Positions 56,011-64,000 of a stretch of 64,000 nucleotides of DNA are shown here, one piece after another. The notes under the pieces were generated by a model. The model did no database searches and was not told where the DNA came from. It saw nothing but the letters and a program-made list of their open reading frames with translations. Both the position numbers and the translations under genes were made by a program. This DNA is from Carnegiea gigantea. Its lineage: Eukaryota; Streptophyta; Magnoliopsida; Caryophyllales; Cactaceae. Location: NCBI GenBank assembly GCA_029747015.1, contig JAKOGI010000181.1, forward strand, positions 124,001-188,000. The letters are read 5' to 3'. Every line of letters begins with the position of its first letter. Positions within the stretch are counted from its first letter, which is position 1.

Positions 56011-58252
56011 TCACAGACTCTTGAGACACAAGTACCACATGAATCATCTAAAACACCACAACCACCACCAATTCCAGAAACAAAAATAGAGCAACAAGAA
56101 AGGCAGAATATAAGTGAAGGAGAGCAACCACAGCAAAAATCTCCTGGTAAATAAGTTGGCAAAAAGAAAACAACACATAAAGTTGGTAAGGATTTTCAGT
56201 GAGCAGACTGTTACTTTCAATGAGTAGAACATACTTTTTGGTCAGTTATAGGCAAGTTGTTGACATACAACAATTTTATGTTACAGTGTGCTAGAATGAT
56301 ACATCTTGTGAGCACACATCACTTTTAGATGGCTCTAGGAAGAAGTAAAGAGGACTTTGTTAGTAGTGAACATTATTTTTTTTAGTGAGCTGGTGTGCAT
56401 TATCAGTGAGTAGAAGTTAAGTTTTAGTGAGCAGAAAGTGTAACTTGGTGAGCAGAACATATATGTTAATAAGCAGAACACATGTATGAGTGGGCAGAGA
56501 TTAGTAGCGGAATATATAGTGAAGTGAGCAAAACATATAGTTTAGTGAGTGGTGAGCCACAATCTCTATTTGTGAGCAGAACAAATATTTTAGTGAGCAA
56601 AACATCTATTTTAGTGAGCACTCACCCATGTTATGTATTCAGTGAGCTATATTATCATCAACTTTGATATAATCTGTTGCAGAAGAAGAGCACACCAAAA
56701 AGTCAAGACATCAATCGAGCACAGAGAAAAGGCTAATGATAGAACCCTTCTGCTCTCTTTTTATGCAGAGAACAAAGATTACGGGGGAGTTGTTAGCCCA
56801 AGAAAAGATCATTGCTAATTATGTATTCCATCTATTAGAGGACCTTGATTCAAAGTAAGCACAACATTGCCTAACATAAAACATTTACAAACACTTAAAT
56901 TATAATGAATAGATACTTACAGTTTGTTTTCCTTTTCTTACTAAATCAGTGAAGAATTGTTTAATATCCAAACACATAATACAAATTGGTATCACATGTC
57001 AACCACGCATCCAAGGGAATACATTGATGCACATGTGATCAATGTTTGCACCGCTATCCTCAACAACTTGGGGAGAAAAAGAAGTGAAGACTCTCCAAGA
57101 AAATTCTTTGCACTAGTTGATGCAATGGTAAATATATACTTATTATTTTCATAAATACAAATGATCAAACACCTAATGATATTGCTGCAAAAATGCAATC
57201 AACCTTGGACCCCTTGATAAATACAGCAAAATCAGAAGAGGCAAGGTACGTTCACTTTGAAACAATTCTTGATAGAGAATTCTAGGGATGTGACAAATGG
57301 ATATTAGCAAAACATTCACAACTGGTAGGCATTAATCTAATGCATTTTTATTGTATATTACACTACCACATTATCTAATATTATTCATCTTTTAATTTGA
57401 AGGTGTTCTTCCCGGTATGTCACAAGAAGCACTTCTTCATCTTCTGCTTTGATTTAAAGGAGGAAGGGGTTTACATTATTAACAACATGCACATAACTGC
57501 TCCATACAAAATCACATATGGAGAAACACATCTATTAGTGGTATGCTCAAATGTTCACTGATTCATTTAATTTACAATAAATCAACACATATATGTGGTG
57601 AGCTAACATATTTGGTGAGCTAATACACATTTTTGATGAGCTAAGACACATATTTGGTGAGCTAAGACACATATGTAGTGTGTTGAGAACCAATGATTAA
57701 CAAAAATATTGCTTAGTGAGCTAACACACATATTTGGTGAGCTATTAAACAATTCCAGTGAGATGAACAAAATTGTTGGTTGTACACAAGCAAGAGCTTT
57801 TGGGAGATTTCTTCAAGACAGTGTTGGCCACCCCAAACATGAAATTGTGAAGAAGATGAAACTAGTACGAATGAGAATGCCATAGAGAACAACAGATAAT
57901 GTCACTGACCATGGAATATTATGCATGAGGCACATGGAGTCTTACTTTGGCCAAATAGATAAATGGGATTGTGGTTTCAAGAAAAATGAAGTCAGTCTAC
58001 CCAACATATTTTTTCTGCAAAAATATCTTGAAAAAGGTATAACACCTATTAATGGTTTGTTTCCTTTTTTTATTTTGTTTGCAGGACAAAAATCTACTTG
58101 ATGTAATGCCAGCATGGTACTGCTATGAGATCATCAACAATAAAGAAAATATATACAGGAAAAGAGTGAAGAGGCTCGCAAAGGAGTTCCATGATAAACA
58201 ACAAGCAGAAATGAATGCAAAATTAGGCCAACCTCAAGTGCCAACAGCATAA

Positions 58253-59649
58253 GTAATGAACCTTGCTTTAAGTTAGACTAACTTTAGGAACTTATGTACC
58301 CAATATTCTCAAACGAACACTATTACTATGCTTACAATTAATCATGGGGAAGCAGTAGTGTACAATATTTACTATTGGATATTTTATATGTTTTACTATG
58401 CTTAATTCTAGTAAGCTAGCAGAGAAAACCAGTGAGCTAACAGCCAAATCCAGTGAGCTATATCTTTTACTATGCTTAATTCCATAAATGAATGCAAAAT
58501 CAAACTAGTATGATATTTTTTTGTAATGTTAAATCAAACATTAAAGTGTGCAAAATGTCATTGTCATACTATACTTTTATAAAATCATCAAAAAGATGAA
58601 AATAGTTTTGCAAAATATAGTGACCTAACAGATAACTAGTGAGCTATGAATCTTCAACAATGACAAACCAATTATAAGTTTCAAAAGTATTCACCCTATT
58701 ATAAACTTCAAAATTATTAAACATGATTTACTTAATTTTCAAATAAAAAATAATTCTCATCACATTACATCACAAAAAAATAAAAACATCATAATGAACA
58801 AAAATACAAGTTCGAAATTTATTAATCAAAATACAAATTTACATTTGAAGTTTTGTTCAAAAAAAACTATCGAATGTGCCACATGCAAAAAGCTTTATTA
58901 ATGCCGGAAGCAAATGCCCTGTCCTCAAACCTGCACAAACCACATTGCTCATAATCAGCAAAATTTATTTGTTACAGAGTATGATACAAAACCATAAAAA
59001 CATAGAAAATGAAAAACGCATGATCATACCAACATTTCATGCTTGATTTCCACGTAGCCTATTTCATAAAATAAATTAGCATATACATATCTTTAGCGAG
59101 CCAAAGTATAAACATAGTGAGCAGATACATTGTATTAGTGGGCCAATATATATCTTAATTGAGTATATACACTATATTAGTAAGTGTATTACCCTTGAAT
59201 GCTAGGAGCTTTAGAAGCGGGATTCAACTGATTGGTAGGAATTCTATCCCCATTTGGTTGCCTCAACCTTTCAAAAAAAATCAAGCTAAAAACCTTATAC
59301 ATTTTATTAAAATCTATTCTGGATTAGATGCACCTACTAGATTAGATGAACATGCGGCAACAACCTAAACAATTGCAGGAAACATATATTTTTAGTGAGC
59401 ATATACATATATTTAGTGAACCAACGTATAAATATTGTGAGTGGAACCTATAAGACTAATAGCGTGAGAACTAAAAAATGCAGTAAGCCAATATATATTT
59501 TTAGTGAGCAGACGCACTATATTAGTGTATTATTGTATTAACACTTTTAGTGAGCCAAAATACATAATATTTCTACCGGTCTTAGCAGCAAACTCAATAA
59601 ACTCCAAAAAGATATTATTATAAAAAATATAACTTATTCACTGAGATTG
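58253..59649. other. Spacer between the convergent ULP1-like and FAR1-like genes
   Basis: AT-rich with TAGTGAGC words at 58400-58640, 59090-59170 and 59390-59570. It includes the probable 3' ends of both genes (AAATAAAAAATAATTC near 58740 for the plus gene). No further gene. Confidence 0.5.
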
Positions 59650-59872
59650 TCAATGGAATTTAACGTGAGGTTAGAACACATCTCCTTCACTCCTTGAAGA
59701 AAATCTTGCATTTCTTGATTTTACAATGTTTGATATTTTCTCCGATGTACTCTTCCTCCTTACATTCCTTTCACCTTTCTTTCTTGAACCTTTGCGATTA
59801 CCAATAATTTTATTACCAACACTAGACTATTGATCATTTTCTGTGTCAGAAACATAAACTGAACCCACAATA

Positions 59873-59896
59873 ACAACAACAACAACAACAACAACA
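59873..59896. repeat. (AAC)n microsatellite
   Basis: Eight ACA/AAC trinucleotides. On the minus strand, in the C-terminal part of the FAR1-like gene, they would read as a run of Leu. Confidence 0.9.
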
Positions 59897-60534
59897 TCAG
59901 CCTTTAACTTGGTAAAAGCTTCTTGACATTGCTTTCTTGCTTGGGTATTTGATTCACTTACAAGAAGCAACGCCTCAAACTGCCTATGCATCTGAACGCT
60001 TCATATGGAACCAAGAACACCAACTGAATTACCACTTGGAGCTTCTTCTACAACCCAGGGGGTCTAGCTAGCGTAGTCCATCATTTCAAAATATATTGAT
60101 CAGGGACTTTAGGCACACAATAAATGTTGAAAATATGCAAACAGTGGCAGTAAAGAATACCACTCTCACTGTACTTTTTACAGTCATAAATAATATTTTG
60201 GTCTGGAAGGTTAAACCTAACCACAAACCCAAACTTCTTTGAAAGGCAGTTCTCCTACACAAAATATGTATGCTCTATACCGTAGGGGGTTTCACTTGAG
60301 TAAAGAAGATCTTGACAACGCCCTTCCCCTTTAATGTATTCATTCTCAAACACTTTGTACAGGTTGTTCGTATAGATCTTTGAAGCATGCTGCAAAATGC
60401 AAGCATGTGGCAAGTACATCTTGGGGAATCCATCCTTATTTTTCACATTCTCATCTCTCTCCTTAATCCTTCACTCAGTAACAACTTCACAGAATATGTT
60501 GTAAAAATCAAACAACCCATAGGTGACATTGAGT

Positions 60535-60965
60535 CTCTTTGACAAAGAAGCATTTGTAGACTCACTTCTTTATGACGATAAAATGCTACCAAAGAAACCA
60601 TCCTTGCAAAAAGCTGGACACCATTTTTCTTTCAACTAATACAATCTAACCAACTAAGCATTTTCAGCACGTTTATAGGCTTTGATGAAGAAGCATTTGT
60701 AGACTCACTTCTTTGCGATGATAAAATGCCACCAGAGAAAACGCCCTTGCAAAAAGCTGGGCACAATTTTTCTTTCAACTGATAGAATCTAACCAACCAA
60801 GCATTTTAGCACATTCATACTCTTTGACAAAGAAGCATTTGTAGACTTACTTCTTTGTGATGATAAAATGTCACCAGAGAAAATGTCCTTGCAAAATGCT
60901 GGACACCATTTTTCTTTCAACTAATACAATCTAACCAACCAAGCACTTTTAGGACATTTATACTC
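60535..60965 (-). repeat. Triplicated 142/143-bp exon segment of the FAR1-like gene
   Basis: AAGAAGCATTTGTAGAC begins at 60545, 60688 and 60830, giving periods of 143 and 142. Each unit encodes, in one frame or another, the conserved block KEKWCPAFCKD(I/G)F..., then SSQRSESTNASLSK, which is single-copy in the family. Confidence 0.9.
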
Positions 60966-62758
60966 TTCAACCAACCTAAAACACAAAAACAATTAGCAAA
61001 AAGTAATAAGTTAGTAAGTAGAAAAATATAACCTTGAGCAGAAGGCATAATCTAGTGAGCAGACATATATAAACTTGGTGAATAGAAACTAATAATTTGT
61101 GAGTAGAAAGTAATAACTTGGTGAGCACATTAATAAATAGAAAATAGAGAGGGGCTCATCTCTACTAACAAAAATTAAACTTTGCTTCTATATCACATCT
61201 CATCAGAACATGGTCAAACTTATCAACAAATCCACCCAAAATCCTAAGATGACCAATATTCTTTTTTGAATTCTCCAAGATGTACCAGGTATATGACCTA
61301 TACCTTGCCAAGGAGAAGACCCTTTCAATAGCATTTACCATAGAAAATGCTTGGTCCATCATCATAGTTTTCGGTTGCACATTATCCATAGGTTCCAAAA
61401 ATATTTCAAATACCCAAACAAAGCTCTCAATATTCTTATTCATCAAGAATCCGCATCCAACCATAACATTCTCTGCATGATGATTCATACAAACAAAAGG
61501 TGCGCATATCATCTCATAACGGTTGGTCCTATATGTCGTCTCAAATACAAGGAGATCACAAACAACAAGTAATCACATTTCATTTGTGAATCTCTCCAAA
61601 AGAAGCTCATCAAACAATCATCCTCATCCAATTTAAACGCATAAAAAAAATCTTGCTCATTGACACACCTAGTTGCTAAAACACACATCAAATGATTGGC
61701 ATTGCCCCATCTAAAGTTCTTTTGACTTCATTTACAACACTATTGTAGGCATCCCTTTCACTAAACCCAAGTAATGGCGAACCCCTGGCCTCATTTCCTA
61801 GAAGCTGATAAGCATTGGGCAATTTTCATACTATTTCTTCTCATCTTTTAGAAAAAGTCAACATGAGCTTTTTCGACTGTTTTATTTGACCTCAACTTCT
61901 GAACCTCATCTTCTAAAAGCAATTCATGATTGTGAATCACGTCATACTTCTTACAAACCCATTCCCCATTAGATTTAATGTAAAAAATAGCCCTAACTTT
62001 ACAATTGCACCTTCGGCTCCGTTTTATAAATAACTTATCTTTTTTCCTATGACACCTTTTAACACCTTTTAACACCTTATTTGTTGCAACAAAACTCCCT
62101 CGAACGAACCTCTTGTGAACCCTCTCTCCTCCGCAACCTGTCACATCTATGGGAAAATCCTTACGAAAAGCATACTCATTGTATACCTCAAATTCTACAT
62201 CTATAAAACTTACCCTTTTACCAATCAGTTCTGATTCATCAGCTTCCTTCACTGCAACAACACATTCATCATCATCTACATATTTCTCCCTGTCAACCAC
62301 AACACAATTAGACACACCATCAACAATATTACCATCATCAGAAGCCACATCCTTACCTTTTGAAACACCAGTAGGATTACATAAAACTCTAACATAATAA
62401 TCAACATCAACAACCCTAACAACAGAATGATCTAATGTATATAGCAAAAATGAAGAATCATCTGCGAAAAGAACATGACTTTTGTGGTGAGCTATAATGC
62501 ATAATTGTTGAGCACAAGCTTCATTCTAGTGAGCCAAACATTTGTTTTAGTGAGCAGAAAACTGCTTTATAGTGGAAGGCAACAAATTTTTTATAGTGAG
62601 CTATGCTGATTACAGTGAGCTATTGTTTTCCTTGTTAGGCATAAGATTAATTATAGTGATTACATTTAGTGAGTATAGAACTAATTTATGATTGCTGAAT
62701 ACAACTTGAATCCCAGTGAGTTAAGTGTATTTCTTTAGTAAGCGAACGACTATATTTA

Positions 62759-63543
62759 GGCCCTATTTGGTGAGAAAAGCTGGAATTGAATGAAATCAGG
62801 ACATAAATCTTGGGAGGTTGGGTATAGAACTTGAATCCTGAACCCAGTTGTTTGGTGAAAACTGGAATGGAATCAGGTTCACTCCTTCCTGTTTGCTGAG
62901 TAGTTTTGGAATGGAATCAGCTCTGTTTTTATTTTAGAAATATTATATGCAAGTATGAATATTTATAATAATAATAATAATATTTACTACAATAACAATA
63001 ATAATTACTATAATAATAATAATTACAATAATACTAATAATTATTATATAATAATAATTATTATAATAATTATTATTATTATAGTAATAAAAATAATTAT
63101 TTTTTATTATAATTATAATTATATAATAATAATCATAATTATTATATTATAATAATAATAATATAATAATAATAATTATTATATTATTGTTATTATTATT
63201 ATTATAATTATTATTATTATCATTATTATAGAAATAATAATAATAATTATTATAATTATAGTATAATAATAATTATTATTTTTTATTATAATTATAATTA
63301 TATAATAATAATCATAATAATAATTATTATATTATTATTATAATAATTATTATTATAGTAATAATAACAATTATTATTATAATTACAGTATAATAATAAT
63401 AATTATTATTTTATTATAATTATAATTATATAATCATAATCATAATTATTATAATAATAAATATAATTATAATTATTATTATTATGGTAATAATAATAAT
63501 TATTATTATAATTATAGTATAATAATAATAATTATTTTTTTAT

Positions 63544-63588
<45 letters not shown>

Positions 63589-63622
63589 CATAGTAATAGT
63601 AGTAGTAGTAGTAGTAGTAGTA

Positions 63623-63656
<34 letters not shown>

Positions 63657-63856
63657 GAACAACAATATTGAACCCTAGGGATGAGAACTTGAAAGCCCCC
63701 AATAATAGGAGGGTTCAAGTTCCAGGGATTTATGGGGGAACTTGATCCCCCCAAGTATCAAGTTTCTTTTACTAAATTTACCACCAAACATTAGGGAGTG
63801 GAACTTGAAACCTGAGGATTCAAGTCCCCAACCCTTTTTTGCTCACCAAACACCCC
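62759..63856. mobile_element. Tourist/Harbinger-like MITE with AT microsatellite core
   Basis: The left end GGCCCTATTTGGTGAG pairs with the inverted right end GGGGTGTTTGGTGAGC. TTTA lies on both sides (62755-62758 and 63857-63860), consistent with the TTA/TAA target of this group. Further inward, TGGAATTGAATG-like and GGAACTTGAA(T/A)CC words occur in both arms. The centre is a 700-bp AAT/ATT tract. Confidence 0.65.
62961..63656. repeat. (AAT/ATT)n compound microsatellite
   Basis: About 700 bases of AAT, ATT and some AGT trinucleotides (TAGTAG at 63598-63624), with many local palindromes. It produces spurious poly-Ile, poly-Asn and poly-Tyr frames. Confidence 0.97.
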
Positions 63857-63910
63857 TTTAGTGAGTACATAACTCATAGTAGTGAGCTATTGTTTTTTAT
63901 ATGTACATAC

Positions 63911-63928
63911 CAACAATAAAAGTATCAT
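63911..63928 (-). other. Possible 18-nt micro-exon upstream of the FAR1-like exon
   Basis: The minus strand reads TTTTTTCAG then ATGATACTTTTATTGTTG then GTATGT, an acceptor and donor around 18 bases. The acceptor region and the first bases copy those of the exon at 62461 (CAG/ATGATTCTTC), and the following plus-strand text TTTTGTGGTGAGCTATAATG is shared. Either an upstream exon or a duplicated splice site. Confidence 0.3.
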
Positions 63929-64000
63929 CTGAAAAAATAACCATGATTTTTGTGGTGAGCTATAATGAAAAACTGGTGAGCACAAAGTTAAATCCTAGTG

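Larger units (their letters stand above)
51092..58252 (+). pseudogene. ULP1-like (C48 peptidase family) gene, about 12 exons, inactivated
   Basis: Exons inferred from GT/AG borders: 51092-51162, 51947-52033, 52112-52185, 52717-about 54160, about 54899-55120, 55266-56146, 56683-56854, 56950-57127, about 57190-57324, 57403-57540, 57791-57990, 58085-58252 (TAA). The first four join in one frame for 214 codons, then stop at 53127-53129, probably after a frameshift in an A-rich run. The 53600-54130 part resembles the N-terminal domain of plant MULE-borne ULP proteins (RMSPSGFIAMIEKF, FKKNFVLYMVSCFF). The C-terminal exons match the protease core: HPREYIDAHVINVC, VFFPVCHKKHFFIFCFDL and MRHMESYFG. 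ULP1 enzymes cleave SUMO precursors or conjugates; here the catalytic D-C-G reads D-H-G (57907-57915), so activity is not expected. Confidence 0.7.
59650..62461 (-). pseudogene. FAR1/MURA-type MULE transposase gene, decayed
   Basis: On the minus strand an acceptor (TTTTCGCAG) opens an exon at 62461. It encodes an acidic N-terminus, then the FAR1 DNA-binding domain: SFIDVEFEVYNEYAFRKDFP near 62210-62150, RRCNCKVRAIF near 62010, and VCKKYDVIHNHELLLEDEVQ near 61960-61900, a WRKY/GCM1-type zinc fold. The MULE transposase core follows: NEQDFFYAFKLDEDD (61660), MICAPFVCMNHHAENVMVGC (61512-61453), FVWVFEIFLEPM and TMMMDQAFSMVNAIERVF. After an intron (about 61174-60976) comes the KEKWCPAFCKD block, present three times, then YLPHACILQHASKIYTN (60415-60365) and a SWIM-type zinc finger near 60190-60100. 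Frameshifts near 61760 and stops at several places make it a pseudogene. Related intact proteins are transposases or light-signalling regulators. Confidence 0.78.
50690..64000. mobile_element. Large Mutator-like element region with ULP1-like and FAR1/MURA-like genes
   Basis: Two decayed genes face each other: a ULP1-like gene (plus, 51092-58252) and a FAR1/MURA-type transposase gene (minus, 62461 to about 59650). MULEs that carry a ULP1-like gene beside or in place of the transposase are known in plants (Kaonashi elements), and FAR1/FHY3 proteins derive from MULE transposases. The left limit is inferred: the repeat-bearing domain starts after a small inverted repeat near 50692-50720 and a promoter-like stretch. 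The right end, and so any terminal inverted repeat, is outside the window. The whole region shares one repeated word, TAGTGAGC. Confidence 0.6.
51360..64000 (+). repeat. Dispersed, strand-biased TAGTGAGC repeat field
   Basis: Words of the type (T)TTAGTGAGC, TTGGTGAGC or TAGTGAGT recur every 20-45 bases in non-coding stretches: introns of the ULP1-like gene, the intergenic spacer, and the introns and flanks of the FAR1-like gene. Between 54230 and 54850 I count about twenty. Nearly all are on the plus strand. The bases after the core differ locally: GAGCCATGAC at 51400-52000, GAGCAGAACAT at 54200-56600, GAGCTAACACA at 57590-58450. Exons are almost free of it. Confidence 0.9.

Noticed and set aside
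51360..58640. TAGTGAGC field as a CRISPR-like array
   Set aside because: The repeat is only 7-8 bases, spacing is irregular, and this is plant nuclear DNA with introns.
62955..63754. Poly-Ile/Asn/Tyr frames
   Set aside because: Products of the AAT/ATT microsatellite.

Overview
This is a gene-poor, AT-rich stretch of plant nuclear DNA, almost certainly from a eudicot. The evidence is Athila-type Ty3/gypsy and Ty1/copia elements primed by tRNA-Asp and tRNA-iMet, CACTA elements, a TTG-tailed SINE, hAT and Harbinger MITEs, FAR1/MULE genes, and one spliced glycine-rich-protein gene with a secretion signal. The species cannot be named from the sequence. Nearly everything outside the glycine-rich-protein gene is transposon sequence, most of it broken by stops, frameshifts and later insertions.

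Layout. (1) 1-20091: a minus-strand Athila-like gypsy element (here G1; LTR 18886-20091, PBS 18862-18879) is interrupted twice. A second Athila-type element (A; LTR about 4716-6262, PBS 4690-4707, gag-pol running left out of the window) sits in its downstream ORF. A stack sits in its gag: a 1.17-kb solo LTR (TSD GATAG) that contains a 3.4-kb solo LTR (TSD CGGGA) that contains a 3.95-kb CACTA-like element (probable TSD TAT). (2) 20097-30531: an older remnant, possibly of an endogenous pararetrovirus, is split by a complete but dead minus-strand copia element (20505-29512, TSD CAATG) with an extra ORF in the envelope position. (3) 30532-41344: a CACTA-type element holds gene-like fragments and a plus-strand copia element (31069-38387). 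That copia carries an array of about twenty short imperfect hairpins and a SINE with a 17-bp target duplication.

(4) 41654-43547: the one apparently functional host gene, a two-exon, minus-strand, signal-peptide-bearing Gly/His/Tyr-rich protein. A hAT-type MITE lies in its intron and a second, inverted family member lies about 5 kb upstream of the gene. (5) 43548-50690: AT-rich intergenic DNA with MITEs, short tandem duplications, a (TA)n tract and a second SINE. (6) About 50690-64000: a large Mutator-like (MULE) region carrying two convergent, multi-exon, decayed genes. One is a ULP1-like (C48) protease-family gene on the plus strand; the other is a FAR1/MURA-type transposase gene on the minus strand. 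Their introns and the space between them are filled with a strand-biased, loosely repeated TAGTGAGC motif over more than 12 kb. This is the most unusual structure in the window.
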